A DNA stretch of 64,000 nucleotides from Limnohabitans sp. Bal53 (GCF_003063355.1 NZ_NESH01000001.1:62001-126000); one strand, 5' to 3'. Shown: positions 8,659-18,435, counted from the stretch's first letter. The notes: generated by a model from the letters alone, not told the origin. Translations and numbers: made by a program.

Positions 8659-9549
8659 TCAGGCCTGCATAATCAGCGCCGCCCCAGCCACTGCCATCAC
8701 CGCCCCGCCCCAGGCCCCCCAGGCCGGGCGGCGGCGGTACACCCCCCACAGCAGAGGCAACAACAAGATGGGGGTGAGCGACGAGAAAATGCCCACCAAA
8801 TTGGCTTGCCCGGTGTGCAGCGCCTGCAAGATCAAGGTCATGCCCAGCGCCATGGCCACCGCCGCGCTGGCCCAGGTGTTGAACAGGGTTTTGGCGCTCA
8901 GCGGGTTCTGCACCCGCGCCACCTGCGCACCAGCCCACAGCAGCGCCAGGTGCGCCAAAAAGCTGGCGGTGGTGCGTACGGCAGACGCCGCCACCGCGTC
9001 CACGCCCGAAGCCATCAGGGGCTTGATCATCAAGGTGGCCACCGACTGACAGACCGCGGCCAGCAGGCCTAACAAAACGCCCGTCATCAATGAACCTTGG
9101 GTGATTTCCCAGGCATGGGTTTCGCTCTCACGCCGGCCCCAAACAATCGCCACCATCACACCCGAAACCAGCAAACCACCCCCCACCAAGGTCCAGCCCC
9201 AGAGGGTTTCGCCCAGAAACAACCAAGCGAGCAAGGTGGAAAAAATGGCGTGTGTGGCAAACAGCACACCGCTGCGGCGCGGCCCCAACCGGTTCATGCA
9301 GGCAAACAGCGCGGTGTCGCCGATGAAGATGCCAATCAAGCCGGACAAGGCCAGCAGGGCCACGCTAGAGGCATCTAGGCTGCGCCACTGCCCGGTGAAC
9401 AGCGCCAGCGCCCACAGCAAAGTCAGCGCAAAAAACAAGCGCCAGCGGGTGAAGGCAAAGGCCCCCATCTGGCTGGAAGCCGCAGCTGAAAACAAACTGC
9501 CCACTGCCCACGACAAGGCGGCCAGCGCCGCCAAAAGTTCAGCCTGCAC
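8659..9549 (-). CDS. EamA/DMT-family transporter
   Basis: A 296-residue inner-membrane protein with about ten hydrophobic helices in two repeated halves, the layout of two EamA domains of the drug/metabolite transporter superfamily. The first half opens LLAALAALSWAVGSLFSA and the second half contains LLGLLAAVCQSVATLMI. The repeat ends in FSSLTPILLLPLLWGVY, the typical final-domain motif. Such proteins export amino acids, nucleobases or other metabolites, but the substrate cannot be read from sequence. It converges on yqeY and ends 88 bases from it. Confidence 0.88.
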   Translation of the reverse strand: MQAELLAALAALSWAVGSLFSAAASSQMGAFAFTRWRLFFALTLLWALALFTGQWRSLDASSVALLALSGLIGIFIGDTALFACMNRLGPRRSGVLFATHAIFSTLLAWLFLGETLWGWTLVGGGLLVSGVMVAIVWGRRESETHAWEITQGSLMTGVLLGLLAAVCQSVATLMIKPLMASGVDAVAASAVRTTASFLAHLALLWAGAQVARVQNPLSAKTLFNTWASAAVAMALGMTLILQALHTGQANLVGIFSSLTPILLLPLLWGVYRRRPAWGAWGGAVMAVAGAALIMQA

Positions 9550-9562
9550 AGCGCAGCCGGCC

Positions 9563-10972
9563 TTAACTGCCCGCCAGTTTCATGCGGTTGACCAAAATAG
9601 AGCCAGTAGTTTTGGCGCCCATGTTGTAGGTGTCCGAGCCCACGGCTTCGATGCCCATGAACATGTCCTTCAGGTTACCCGCGATGGTGATCTCGTGCAC
9701 CGGGTAGGCGATCTGGCCGTTCTCCACCCAAAAGCCGCTGGCGCCGCGTGAGTAGTCACCCGTCACGTAGTTCACGCCCTGCCCCATCAGCTCGATCACG
9801 AACAGGCCCGTGCCCAGCTTTTGCAGCATGGCGTCCAGGTCGTCGGTGGACTGCGTGAGGCGCGAGGTCAGTGTCAGGTTGTGTGAACCACCCGAGTTGC
9901 CGGTGGTCTTCATGCCCAGTTTGCGGGCTGAGTAGCTGGAGAGGAAGTAGCCCTCAACCCGGCCGCCCTTGACCACATTTCGGCGAACGGAGCGCACGCC
10001 CTCGTCGTCAAACGGCGAGCTGCCTTTGCCGCGCAACACAAAGGGATCTTCCTCAATGTCGATGTGCTTAGGGAACACCTTTTTGCCCAGCGAGTCCAGC
10101 AAGAAGCTGCTCTTGCGGTACAGCGCCCCACCGCTCACGGCCTGCACAAAACCGCCCAAGAGGCCGGCTGCCACGGGCGACTCAAACAGCACCGGGCACT
10201 CGGTCGTCGGGATTTTGCGAGCCCCCAGCCGCGACAAGGCGCGTTCGGCGGCATAACGCCCCACGGCCTCGGGTGAGGCCATCTCGTCGGCCGAGCGCAT
10301 CGAGGTGTACCAAGCGTCGCGCTGCATCTCGGCATTGCGGCCCGGCAACTTGGCAATGGGGGCCACCGAAATGCTGTGGCGCGAGCTGGCATAGCCGCCG
10401 CGAAAGCCGTGTGTGTGGGCGCTGAAAAAATGGCTTTGCTGGGCCGACACGGCCGCACCGTCGCTGTTGGTGATGCGGCGGCTGGTTTTGAGCGCAGCAG
10501 CTTCACACTGCAAAGCCAGCTTGGCGGCTTCTTCGCTGTTGATGGCCCAGGGGTGGAACAAATCCAGATCGCGGTGGTTCGTTTCGATGTCGGCCTCGTC
10601 AGGCAAACCGGCAGTCGGGTCTTCGGCGGTGAAGCGGGCGATGTCATAAGCCGCTTGCACCGTGCGCTCAATCGCCGCCTTGGAAAAGTCCGAAGTGCTG
10701 GCATTGCCACGGCGGTGATCCACGTACACCGTCACGCCCAGCGACTTGTCGCGGTTGCGCTCCACGTTTTCCAGCTCGCCCTTGCGCACGCTGACCGACA
10801 GGCCGCAACCTTCAGACGCTTCGGCCCCCGCATTGGTGGCACCGAGCTTTTTGGCGTGGTGCAAGGCGATGTCGACCAGCTCTTCAAAATGGTCACGCGA
10901 ATAACTGAAGCCGTCGTGGGCATGCGCGTGGGATGCGGTGGCAGGGGCGTTTTTTTTCACGGAACTTTTCAC
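9563..10972 (-). CDS. pmbA: Metalloprotease PmbA (TldD/PmbA family)
   Basis: PmbA (TldE) forms a complex with TldD that trims peptides such as microcin precursors and degrades the CcdA antitoxin. This protein shows the family's SVRKGELENVERNRDKSLGVTV near residue 80, a central HDISVAP-like core region, and the C-terminal SRGASGFWVENGQIAYPVHEITIAGNL. It lacks the HExxxH zinc site of TldD, as expected for PmbA. The frame reaches an ATG at 11092, but that would overlap the divergent darP gene. I prefer the GTG at 10972; a second GTG at 10960 is also possible. The gene is transcribed away from darP. Confidence 0.88.
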   Translation of the reverse strand: MKSSVKKNAPATASHAHAHDGFSYSRDHFEELVDIALHHAKKLGATNAGAEASEGCGLSVSVRKGELENVERNRDKSLGVTVYVDHRRGNASTSDFSKAAIERTVQAAYDIARFTAEDPTAGLPDEADIETNHRDLDLFHPWAINSEEAAKLALQCEAAALKTSRRITNSDGAAVSAQQSHFFSAHTHGFRGGYASSRHSISVAPIAKLPGRNAEMQRDAWYTSMRSADEMASPEAVGRYAAERALSRLGARKIPTTECPVLFESPVAAGLLGGFVQAVSGGALYRKSSFLLDSLGKKVFPKHIDIEEDPFVLRGKGSSPFDDEGVRSVRRNVVKGGRVEGYFLSSYSARKLGMKTTGNSGGSHNLTLTSRLTQSTDDLDAMLQKLGTGLFVIELMGQGVNYVTGDYSRGASGFWVENGQIAYPVHEITIAGNLKDMFMGIEAVGSDTYNMGAKTTGSILVNRMKLAGS

Positions 10973-11075
10973 GGAAGTGTTCTCAAAAAAAATGGCGGGC
11001 GCTGGGCCCGCAGTGGCCGCTATGATACTTGCCACCCAGCCCCAGCGCTGCATCTGAAAACGAGTTCCCCCAGTC

Positions 11076-11735
11076 ATGTCCCGTAAACCCAAAAAAGGCT
11101 ATTTCGTACGCGGTCAGTTTGTTGCCGAAGGCAGCGAGCTGGACCTGGAGTACAAGCGTGAGCTCAAAGGCGGCTTGGACGGCCCCAGCCGCACCGAACT
11201 CAAGCGCGAAAGCACCGAACTGCAAGAACTGGGCACAGCCTTGTTGACCCTGCGCCGCGACCTGATGGAGGGTCTGGCCCTGCCGGACAAATTGGTCGAA
11301 GGCCTGGCCGAAGCCAAGCGCATCACCAACTTCGAAGGCAAACGCCGCCAGATGCAGTTCATCGGCAAGCAAATGCGCCTGCTCAGCCCCGAAACCCTGC
11401 AAGCCGTGCGCGAAGCCCTCGACATCCAGCGCCTGGGCAGCGCCAAAGACACCCAAGCCCTGCACCTGGCCGAAGCCTGGCGCGACCGCCTGATTGCCGA
11501 CGACGCCGCTGTGGGTGAGTGGATTGCGCACTACCCACAAACCGACATCCAACAGCTGCGTGCCCTGGTACGCCAAGCCCGAAAGGACGCGGTACCTGTG
11601 ACCAACACGGCCGTCTCGCAAGGCCTGGCGCCGCGCCAAGGCCGCGCTTACCGCGAGCTGTTCAAGCTGTTGCGCAGCGTGCTGACAGACGGCCAAAGCG
11701 ATGAAACACCCGACGAGGAAGCCGAAGATGAGTGA
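11076..11735 (+). CDS. darP: Ribosome biogenesis factor DarP (YjgA, DUF615)
   Basis: The 219-residue protein matches the DUF615/YjgA family, now called DarP in E. coli, which associates with the late 50S precursor and helps its maturation. It opens MSRKPKKGYFVRG and has the typical SRTELKRESTELQELG and later YRELFKLLRSVL near the end. It is very rich in charged residues, as expected for an RNA-binding factor. The gene is divergent from pmbA, a frequent arrangement in beta- and gammaproteobacteria, and its end overlaps the start of mogA by eight bases. Confidence 0.93.
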   Translation: MSRKPKKGYFVRGQFVAEGSELDLEYKRELKGGLDGPSRTELKRESTELQELGTALLTLRRDLMEGLALPDKLVEGLAEAKRITNFEGKRRQMQFIGKQMRLLSPETLQAVREALDIQRLGSAKDTQALHLAEAWRDRLIADDAAVGEWIAHYPQTDIQQLRALVRQARKDAVPVTNTAVSQGLAPRQGRAYRELFKLLRSVLTDGQSDETPDEEAEDE

Positions 11736-12324
11736 ATCCCAGTTTGACCCGGTCAAGATCGGCATCGTGTCCATCAGCGACCGCGCCAGCACCGGCGTTT
11801 ACGAAGACAAAGGCCTGCCTGCACTGCAGGACTGGTTGACCCGGGCACTGCACAACCCGATCACTTTTGAGCCGCGCCTGATCCCCGACGAAAAAGACCG
11901 CATCAGCGCCACGCTGATCGAGTTGGTGGATGCCGGCTGCAGCCTGGTGCTGACCACGGGTGGCACGGGTCCTGCCCTGCGCGACGTGACACCCGAGGCC
12001 ACACTGGCCGTGGCCGACAAGGAAATGCCCGGTTTTGGCGAGCAAATGCGCCAGATCAGCCTGAAATTTGTACCCACGGCCATCTTGTCGCGCCAAGTGG
12101 CCGTCATCCGAGGCCAAAGCCTGATCATCAACCTGCCCGGGCAGCCCAAATCGATTGCCGAAACGCTTGAAGGCCTGAAAGACGCTGACGGCAAATCCGT
12201 GGTGCACGGTATTTTTGCGGCCGTGCCCTATTGCGTGGATTTGATTGGCGGACCCTACATGGAAACCCAGGACGAGATCTGCAAGGCCTTTCGCCCCAAA
12301 ACCGCGATCCGACCAGCCCGTTGA
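11728..12324 (+). CDS. mogA: Molybdopterin adenylyltransferase MogA
   Basis: MogA adenylates molybdopterin so that MoeA can insert molybdenum into the cofactor. The 198-residue protein carries the MoCF-fold signature VLTTGGTGPALRDVTPEAT, which binds molybdopterin, and the later INLPGQPKSIAE. The start is set at the ATG at 11728 (MSESQFDPVKIGIVSISDRAS), because the upstream part of the open frame lies inside darP. The overlap of the two genes suggests coupled translation. It converges on ispF. Confidence 0.95.
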   Translation: MSESQFDPVKIGIVSISDRASTGVYEDKGLPALQDWLTRALHNPITFEPRLIPDEKDRISATLIELVDAGCSLVLTTGGTGPALRDVTPEATLAVADKEMPGFGEQMRQISLKFVPTAILSRQVAVIRGQSLIINLPGQPKSIAETLEGLKDADGKSVVHGIFAAVPYCVDLIGGPYMETQDEICKAFRPKTAIRPAR

Positions 12325-12349
12325 ATTGAGGCCCTGGCCCGCCAAGCCC

Positions 12350-12832
12350 TCAAGCGGGTTTGTGCAGCAAGGCCACCGCCCGCGCCTCCATGCTCTGGCC
12401 CATGCCCACAGGCCCCAGCTTTTCTGCAGTCTTGGCCTTCACGTTCACCTGATTCAGCGACACGCCCAGCGCCTGGGCCACGCCTGCGTTGATGGCCGCC
12501 ATGTGCGGGGCCAGTTTGGGCGCTTGGGCCACGATGGTGCTGTCCACATTCACCAGCTCCCAGCCAAGGGCGCGCACGCGGCGCATGGCTTCTTGCAACA
12601 AAACGGAAGAATTGGCGCCCTTGAACTGCGCATCGGTGTCCGGGAAATGCCGGCCAATGTCACCCAAGCCCGCCGCCCCCAGCACCGCATCGGTGATGGC
12701 ATGCAGCAGCACATCGGCGTCAGAGTGCCCGAGCAGGCCTGCGCTGTGCACGATCTCCACGCCGCCCAAAATCAGCTTGCGTCCGGGCACCAGGGGGTGC
12801 ACGTCCCAGCCTTCGCCGATGCGGATGTTCAT
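12350..12832 (-). CDS. ispF: 2-C-methyl-D-erythritol 2,4-cyclodiphosphate synthase
   Basis: IspF closes 4-diphosphocytidyl-methylerythritol 2-phosphate into the cyclodiphosphate in the non-mevalonate isoprenoid pathway. The metal-binding GEGWDVHPL near the start and the signature [17 protein letters not shown] are both present, and the later [13 protein letters not shown] matches the flexible active-site region. The 160-residue length is normal. Its ATG at 12832 overlaps the ispD stop codon as ATGA, so the two are translationally coupled. A much longer open frame in the same phase exists but lies inside ispD. Confidence 0.97.
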   Translation of the reverse strand: MNIRIGEGWDVHPLVPGRKLILGGVEIVHSAGLLGHSDADVLLHAITDAVLGAAGLGDIGRHFPDTDAQFKGANSSVLLQEAMRRVRALGWELVNVDSTIVAQAPKLAPHMAAINAGVAQALGVSLNQVNVKAKTAEKLGPVGMGQSMEARAVALLHKPA

Positions 12833-13554
12833 GTTCTGCCTTTCAAAACCGCCTCGGCAAACGCGAAGTCGGCCGGGTAAGTGACTTTCAAATTCTGGGC
12901 CGAGCCGGTCACCAGACGCGGTGACAAGCCCAGGCGCTCCATGGCGCTCGACTCGTCGGTAATGCCTGCAAAAGCTGTCGCCGCTGCATCTGCCAAAGCG
13001 GCATGCAAAGCCCCCAAACGAAACATTTGCGGGGTTTGGGCCAGCCATTTGTCCTCACGCGGCACGGTACTGGCCACGCGGGCATTGTGGCTCTCCAGTG
13101 TGTGTGACTTCAAAGTGTCAGGCAACGGCAAAGCCAACAAGCCGCCCACCGGGTCATCCTGACAAGCCTTGATCAAAGCCGAAACTGCCTCGGGCGTGAT
13201 CAGGCAACGCGCTGCGTCTTGCACCAGCACCCAATCGTTAGCCGCCACACCCGAGTGCAACATGGCGCTCAGGCCATTGAACACACTCTCGGCGCGGGTT
13301 GCGCCACCACAAGCCTCACGTCTGAAATGCGCAGGCCACGTGGCTTGGGGCCATGAAAATTCATCGCCCGGCGACAGGATCACCCAGCCACTGGCCAACT
13401 GCGCCACACGCGCCAGAGCCTGCAAGGTGTGCATGACCATGGGTTGGCCCGCCACATCTTGGTACTGTTTGGGTTGTGCTGTGCCTGCGCGGCTGCCCGT
13501 GCCAGCACAGGGCACCAGCACGTGACACTGTGCAAAATTTGGGGAGGAAGACAT
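12829..13554 (-). CDS. ispD: 2-C-methyl-D-erythritol 4-phosphate cytidylyltransferase
   Basis: IspD couples methylerythritol phosphate to CTP, the step before IspE and IspF. The CTP-binding stretch [20 protein letters not shown] near residue 12 is the family signature, and [16 protein letters not shown] and [12 protein letters not shown] are the other conserved blocks. The start is the ATG at 13554, ahead of [14 protein letters not shown], because the upstream extension to 13638 has no support. It gives 241 residues. It forms a two-gene operon with ispF. Confidence 0.96.
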   Translation of the reverse strand: MSSSPNFAQCHVLVPCAGTGSRAGTAQPKQYQDVAGQPMVMHTLQALARVAQLASGWVILSPGDEFSWPQATWPAHFRREACGGATRAESVFNGLSAMLHSGVAANDWVLVQDAARCLITPEAVSALIKACQDDPVGGLLALPLPDTLKSHTLESHNARVASTVPREDKWLAQTPQMFRLGALHAALADAAATAFAGITDESSAMERLGLSPRLVTGSAQNLKVTYPADFAFAEAVLKGRT

Positions 13555-13730
13555 GGGAAGTGATTGTAGGACTGCACTGGGCGGCCTCGGCTGAACCTCA
13601 ACCCACTGATGGCAGCGCGTGAAAGGCTCCCGTTCCATGACCCATGGTTGGGCACACGCCCATGCACTGGCGCCAACAGCGATGCGACGGGGTGCTGTCG
13701 ACCTTCATGCCTGCAGAACGCTCGGTTGCC

Positions 13731-14678
13731 CTACCAGGTGGGCAGCATCATGAGGGCAGAGATGCTGAACATCGAAAACAAAGTGGACAGCGCAATCGAG
13801 GCAGTCACCGCGTCCTCTTCCTTTTGATAGCGCTGCGAAAACAAAAACACATTGGCCCCAATCGGCAAAGCAGCCGCCACCACCATCACCGACAAGGCCA
13901 GCCCGCGCAGCCCCAAGGCCCAGCCCACAGCGAGCATCAGCACCGGATGCAGCACCGTCTTGACCAAGGACAGCCGCACGGCCGCACCAAGGTTTTTGCC
14001 CATGGGGGTTTGCGACAGCGTGATGCCCACCAACACCAAAGCGATGGGGCCAAATGCGCTGCCCAGCAGTTGCAGGGGTTTGTCTACCACAGGGTGCAAG
14101 CCCCAACCGGTTTGTGCGTACAGCAGGCCGATCAAAATGGGCAAGGGCACTGGGTGCAGCACGGCGCTGCGAATCGCCTGCCCCACAGTGCGCCAGAGCT
14201 GGCCTTGGCGGCCCGTGGCCGCGGCTTGTTCGCGGGCCATTTGCAGCTCCAGCACCACAGTGGCCAAGGTCAGCAGCACCAGCGCATGCAAAGAAATGAG
14301 GGTGAACAGCAAGACCTGCCCCGCCTGCCCATAGGCCAGGCCAATCAACGGCACGCCGATCATCAAGGTGTTGCTGAAGATGCCGGCCAGCGCCAGCACC
14401 GAGGCCCGCGAGTCGCGGCCGTTGGCCATCACCATGGCAAAAAACAGCACCGCTGCGACCAAAAAATATTGGAACACCGGGCGCAGGTCCAGGCGCTCTA
14501 AGTGGACCGAACTCATGGTGCGAAACAGCAGCGCCTGCGTCAGCACCAAAAAGACCAAATTGGACAGATCTCGCACCGACTCGGGCCGCACCAGCCGGGC
14601 ACGCCCAGCCACAAAACCCACCCCGATCAGCAAGACCACGGGCAGGAGCGACGACAAAACGGGGTGGTCAAAATTCAT
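13731..14678 (-). CDS. AEC-family (auxin efflux carrier-like) transporter
   Basis: The 315-residue protein is an integral membrane protein with about ten helices. It opens with HPVLSSLLPVVLLIGVGFVAGR and has the conserved mid-protein pattern GIFSNTLMIGVPLIGLAYG and the later LPIGANVFLFSQRY near the end, both typical of the AEC family. Members export or import organic anions such as malonate. No metabolic gene beside it suggests a substrate. It is a monocistronic gene between ispD and a small secreted protein. Confidence 0.9.
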   Translation of the reverse strand: MNFDHPVLSSLLPVVLLIGVGFVAGRARLVRPESVRDLSNLVFLVLTQALLFRTMSSVHLERLDLRPVFQYFLVAAVLFFAMVMANGRDSRASVLALAGIFSNTLMIGVPLIGLAYGQAGQVLLFTLISLHALVLLTLATVVLELQMAREQAAATGRQGQLWRTVGQAIRSAVLHPVPLPILIGLLYAQTGWGLHPVVDKPLQLLGSAFGPIALVLVGITLSQTPMGKNLGAAVRLSLVKTVLHPVLMLAVGWALGLRGLALSVMVVAAALPIGANVFLFSQRYQKEEDAVTASIALSTLFSMFSISALMMLPTW

Positions 14679-14747
14679 GAAGGCGATGGTAGGCGCAACG
14701 CACTGGCCGCTGGCTGACCCGGGTCACCTCGGGCACAGGCACCCACT

Positions 14748-14987
14748 TCAATGGACGTGTTTCATGCCGCAGTACTTGCCCAACGCCAAACCCTTGCAAG
14801 CCGTTTGCAGCTCTTTGGTGCACTGTTCGGTTTTTTTGCCGGACTCCAGGCATTTGGCCGCCGCCTCATGGGCCTCGGCCATGGCGCGGTGGCGAGCAAT
14901 GTCTTGCTCGACTTCTTTTTTGCTGTGCTGGGCCAGAGCAGCCCAGGACAAGCTCATGGCGAAGATGAAAAAAGCAATGCGGCTCAT
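14748..14987 (-). CDS. Small secreted cysteine-containing protein, unknown function
   Basis: A 79-residue protein with a clear signal peptide (MSRIAFFIFAMSLSWAALAQ, cleavage after Ala-19). The mature part of about 60 residues is mostly helical and charged. It carries four cysteines (KCLES, EQCTK, TACKG, KYCGM) spaced to allow two disulfides. It ends in a His-rich tail, GMKHVH, that might bind metal. I do not recognise a named family. It lies directly downstream of msrA on the same strand, with a 38-base gap, so the two may be co-transcribed and share a periplasmic stress role. That link is inference. Confidence 0.7.
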   Translation of the reverse strand: MSRIAFFIFAMSLSWAALAQHSKKEVEQDIARHRAMAEAHEAAAKCLESGKKTEQCTKELQTACKGLALGKYCGMKHVH

Positions 14988-15025
14988 GGGTTTCCTCGAT
15001 GTTCAACAGTGGGGTGGACAACGGC

Positions 15026-15559
15026 TCAGTCGCGTACCAGCCGGGTAAACGTTTTCTTGAACTTGGCCACCTTGGGCGCTGCCACCGCCATGCAGTAGCC
15101 CTGGTAGGGGTTGCGCTCAAAAAAGTCCTGATGGTAGTCCTCGGCCGCGCTGTAATTGTCAAGGGCCAACACCTCGGTCACGATGGGTTGACCAAAGGCG
15201 CGGGCAGCAGTCAGCTCGGCGATCAGGGCGCGGGCTTCTTCGGCTTGCTCAGGGGTGGTGAAGTAAATACCGCTGCGGTATTGGGTGCCCACGTCGTTGC
15301 CCTGGCGGTTCAAGGTGGTGGGGTCATGGATCACAAACAAGATTTCCAGCAGCTCGCGGGTGCTGACCTGGGCCGGGTCGTATTCGAGTTTGACCACTTC
15401 GTTGTGGCCTGTGCGGCCGGTGCAGACTTGCTCATACGTAGGGGCCAAGGTCTGGCCGTTGCAGTAGCCCGACTCGACATCGGTCACACCGCGCACTTTG
15501 ACGTACACCGCCTCGGTGCACCAAAAGCAGCCGCCGCCTAAAACCAGGGTTTGGGTCAT
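15026..15559 (-). CDS. msrA: Peptide-methionine (S)-S-oxide reductase MsrA
   Basis: MsrA reduces methionine S-sulfoxide in proteins and peptides. The active site GGGCFWCTEAVY lies near residue 9 and includes the nucleophilic cysteine. The conserved YDPAQVSTRELLEIL, GNDVGTQYRSGIYF and AAEDYHQDFFERNPYQGYC regions all follow in order. The start is the ATG at 15559, before MTQTLVLGGG; the longer frame to 15712 is not part of the family. At 177 residues it has standard length and no export signal, so it should act in the cytoplasm. Confidence 0.96.
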   Translation of the reverse strand: MTQTLVLGGGCFWCTEAVYVKVRGVTDVESGYCNGQTLAPTYEQVCTGRTGHNEVVKLEYDPAQVSTRELLEILFVIHDPTTLNRQGNDVGTQYRSGIYFTTPEQAEEARALIAELTAARAFGQPIVTEVLALDNYSAAEDYHQDFFERNPYQGYCMAVAAPKVAKFKKTFTRLVRD

Positions 15560-15587
15560 ATGGGTTCCTTGTTGGAGAGGGTTTGAA

Positions 15588-16478
15588 TTATCCGTGGGGC
15601 AGTAGACCGCTTTGCACGGCCTGCACAAAGTCCCCCAGCGCCGTCTGGTCTCGGTCGCTGCGCCACAGGCAGCGCGTGTCATAGCGGGCATCGACCTCAC
15701 GCAGCGGCACAAACACCGCGCCCGCCAGCGCCGACTGCTGCAAGGCCTGCGGCACCAGCGCCACGCCCAAGCCTTGTGATACCAGGGACACCACGCTCAG
15801 CCAATGGCGCAACTCGTGCACCACCTGCGGCATCCAGCCGGCCTGCTCGCACAGCATCACGATGCGTTCGTGGTAATCGGGCGACACGGTGCGCGACACC
15901 ACCACCAGGTCTTGCCCAGCCAGTTCGGCCAGAGCCACACTGGCCGCCCCCGCCAAAGGGTGGCTGGCGGGCAAACACGCCACCAAGGGCTGGCTGGCCA
16001 CCAGAATTTGCTCAAAACCCAGCGGTACCCGGGGCGTGTGCACAAAGCCCACATCCAAGCGGTCCCGCAGCAACTCGGACAGCTGCTCAGACGAGCTGAG
16101 TTCACGCAGCACCAAGCGCAATCTCGGGTGGCTGGCCTGAAAGCGACTGAGGATTTGGGGCAGGCCGCAATACAACATGGTGCCGGCAAAACCGATGTGC
16201 AGCTGGCCCGACTGGCCCTCGGCCACATCTCGCGCCTCACGCGCTGCGGCGCTGGCCTGCGCCAGCAAGGCCCGAGCGGCAGGCACAAAAGCCTGACCCG
16301 CCGCGGTGAGCTGCACGCCCCGGCTGTTGCGGGTGAACAGCTGCGCCCCCACCGAGGCTTCGAGCTGCTGAATGTTCAGGCTGAGCGGCGGCTGAGAAAT
16401 GGACAGGCGCTGGGCGGCGCGGCCAAAGTGCAGCTCTTCGGCCAGCATCAGGAAATAGCGCAGGTGACGAAATTCCAT
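15588..16478 (-). CDS. LysR-family transcriptional regulator (likely regulator of gcdH)
   Basis: The N-terminal winged helix runs from residue 1 to about 60 (MEFRHLRYFLMLAEELHFGR, then RLSISQPPLSLNIQQLE), which is the LysR DNA-binding signature. It is followed by a two-lobed effector-binding domain. The total of 296 residues is typical. It is divergent from gcdH over about 100 bases that contain a perfect 7-bp inverted repeat. By LysR custom it probably controls gcdH in response to a catabolite such as glutarate or glutaryl-CoA; that ligand is inference. Confidence 0.92.
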   Translation of the reverse strand: MEFRHLRYFLMLAEELHFGRAAQRLSISQPPLSLNIQQLEASVGAQLFTRNSRGVQLTAAGQAFVPAARALLAQASAAAREARDVAEGQSGQLHIGFAGTMLYCGLPQILSRFQASHPRLRLVLRELSSSEQLSELLRDRLDVGFVHTPRVPLGFEQILVASQPLVACLPASHPLAGAASVALAELAGQDLVVVSRTVSPDYHERIVMLCEQAGWMPQVVHELRHWLSVVSLVSQGLGVALVPQALQQSALAGAVFVPLREVDARYDTRCLWRSDRDQTALGDFVQAVQSGLLPHG

Positions 16479-16492
16479 GAATTAAAATAATG

Positions 16493-16515
16493 TATTGATG
16501 TATAGCCAATCAATA
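16493..16515. promoter_or_regulatory. Candidate LysR operator between regulator and gcdH
   Basis: TATTGAT at 16493-16499 and ATCAATA at 16509-16515 are perfectly complementary arms with a nine-base spacer. They contain the T-N11-A core expected of LysR sites. The site lies between the two divergent start codons. Confidence 0.55.
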
Positions 16516-16578
16516 TTAGACAACTATTCATCACCACCTGACAATCGACTACAAGATTTTTTCACGGAGACACCCAAC

Positions 16579-17766
16579 ATGGCCACCACCAAAAACACCT
16601 TCAGCTGGGAAGACCCCTTCAACCTCAGCGCGCAACTGACCGACGACGAGCGTCAGGTGCAAGAAGCCGCCCGCGCCTACTGCCAGGAGCGCCTGCTGCC
16701 CCGCGTGAAAGACGCTTTCTTGAACGAGACCACCGACGTGGCCATCTTCCGCGAGATGGGCGAGCTGGGACTTTTGGGCGCCACCATCCCCGAGCAATAC
16801 GGCGGCGCTGGCCTCAATTACGTCTGCTACGGCCTGGTCGCACGCGAGGTCGAACGTGTGGACTCGGGCTACCGCTCCATGATGAGCGTGCAGTCTTCTT
16901 TGGTGATGTTGCCCATCAACGACTTTGGGTCTGAAGCCCAAAAGCAAAAATACCTGCCCAAGCTGGCGCGTGGCGAGTGGATCGGCTGCTTTGGCCTGAC
17001 CGAACCCAACCACGGCTCTGACCCCGGCAGCATGATCACCCGCGCCAAAAAGGTGGACGGTGGCTACAGCATCAGCGGCGCCAAAATGTGGATCACCAAC
17101 AGCCCGATTGCCGACGTGTTCGTGGTCTGGGCCAAAGACGACGGCGGCCAGATCCGCGGCTTCATTTTGGAAAAAGGCTGGAAAGGCCTGAGCGCCCCCG
17201 CCGTGCATGGCAAGGTCGGCCTGCGTGCCTCGATCACCGGCGAGATCGTCATGGACGAGGTGTTCTGCCCCGAAGAAAACGCTTTCCCTGAAGTGCGCGG
17301 CTTGAAAGGCCCGTTCACCTGCCTGAACAGCGCCCGCTACGGCATCGCCTGGGGCGCCTTGGGCGCTGCCGAAGACTGCTACGCCCGCGCCCGCCAGTAC
17401 GTGATGGACCGCCAGCAATTCGGCCGCCCCTTGGCCGCCAACCAGCTGATCCAGAAAAAATTGGCCGACATGCTGACCGAGATCAGCCTGGGCCTGCAAG
17501 GCTGCCTGCGCTTGGGCCGCATGAAGGACGAAGGCACCGCATCGGTGGACCTGACCTCCATCCTCAAGCGCAACAGCTGCGGCAAGGCTTTGGACATCGC
17601 CCGCATGGCGCGCGACATGATGGGCGGCAACGGCATCAGCGCCGAATACGGCGTGGCCCGCCACCTGGTGAACCTGGAAGTGGTCAACACCTACGAAGGC
17701 ACACACGACGTGCACGCCCTGATCTTGGGCCGCGCGATCACCGGGATTCCTGCTTTCTCAAATTGA
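16579..17766 (+). CDS. gcdH: Glutaryl-CoA dehydrogenase (acyl-CoA dehydrogenase family)
   Basis: The enzyme oxidises and decarboxylates glutaryl-CoA to crotonyl-CoA in lysine, tryptophan and glutarate breakdown. The 395-residue sequence shows [20 protein letters not shown], the flavin-contacting [16 protein letters not shown] and [14 protein letters not shown]. Near the C terminus [12 protein letters not shown] and [17 protein letters not shown] contain the catalytic Glu-bearing block of this subgroup. The start is the ATG at 16579 ([16 protein letters not shown]) with a GGAGA ribosome binding site; the frame to 16495 is an extension. A strong terminator follows. Confidence 0.93.
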   Translation: MATTKNTFSWEDPFNLSAQLTDDERQVQEAARAYCQERLLPRVKDAFLNETTDVAIFREMGELGLLGATIPEQYGGAGLNYVCYGLVAREVERVDSGYRSMMSVQSSLVMLPINDFGSEAQKQKYLPKLARGEWIGCFGLTEPNHGSDPGSMITRAKKVDGGYSISGAKMWITNSPIADVFVVWAKDDGGQIRGFILEKGWKGLSAPAVHGKVGLRASITGEIVMDEVFCPEENAFPEVRGLKGPFTCLNSARYGIAWGALGAAEDCYARARQYVMDRQQFGRPLAANQLIQKKLADMLTEISLGLQGCLRLGRMKDEGTASVDLTSILKRNSCGKALDIARMARDMMGGNGISAEYGVARHLVNLEVVNTYEGTHDVHALILGRAITGIPAFSN

Positions 17767-17790
17767 TTTTTTTGATAGCTTCAAGAAGAG

Positions 17791-17817
17791 GGGCTGCCAA
17801 ATGGCAGCCCTTTTTTA
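17791..17817 (+). terminator. Rho-independent terminator after gcdH
   Basis: GGGCTGCC and GGCAGCCC form an 8-bp stem around AAAT, followed by TTTTTT. It begins 25 bases after the gcdH stop codon. Confidence 0.9.
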
Positions 17818-18435
17818 TGGTCAGGCGCTGGTTCAACTTCACCGTCACTGAAAACTGGATGCGAGCAATTTTCGGTGTCATGGGCGTACCAAATCACGTC
17901 AACCGATTGACTGCATGAACTGCACCCGACTTAGAGTTCATCGTCCGTGCGGACTTAGCTTGAACTTCAACTCAAACCTTGATGAAAAGGTTGATGCCAA
18001 TGGGAGTTGGCTGAACTCACGATGGCAGAACTTAAATTTTCTGCCCGTCCTCGAACCTCGTGTAAAACATGGATCTGCGCAAATGCGCCAGACCTGTTCG
18101 CGGCTGTACGGCGCCGAATGCAACGGCGAAATCGCGCAAGGCATCGACCTGCTTGAAATTTCTCAGAGCCGCTCAGCCAAGTGGTGCTGAGCAAGGTGGT
18201 TCTGAGCAAAACAGCTTTTCAATCGCGCTGAAGCTCTCATCTAAGGCCACTTTCTTCAAGCGTCGGTCATGGCGCTGACCGAGACAAAGTCATCAGATCA
18301 ACAGCCCGTCGGCCGCGATAGAAAATTGAAGGTTTCAAGACACTTCACCTGGCAGGTCGGCACCCATCACCCACCCAACTGATCAGGTCTGGATGCATCG
18401 ATTTTTGATGGGACCTGGGATCGACCATTTCGCCA
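17818..18435. other. Intergenic region of about 620 bases
   Basis: No convincing gene is seen. Short frames on both strands have no recognisable protein content and poor codon bias. Positions 18194-18233 resemble 22070-22108, on the far side of the next regulator group; that pair of repeats is listed separately. Confidence 0.5.
18194..18233 (+). repeat. Dispersed repeat, copy 1
   Basis: The segment AGGTGGTTCTGAGCAAAACA and the bases after it (GCTTTTCAATCGCGCTGAAG) align with 22070-22108 in the same orientation, with about six mismatches and one gap over 40 bases. The two copies bracket the AraC-to-TetR gene group. Confidence 0.5.

Noticed and set aside
16549-17715. 388-codon open frame on the minus strand opposite gcdH
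   Set aside because: It is rich in His, Ala and Val in a pattern typical of antisense to a high-G+C gene, matches no family, and gcdH on the other strand is certain.
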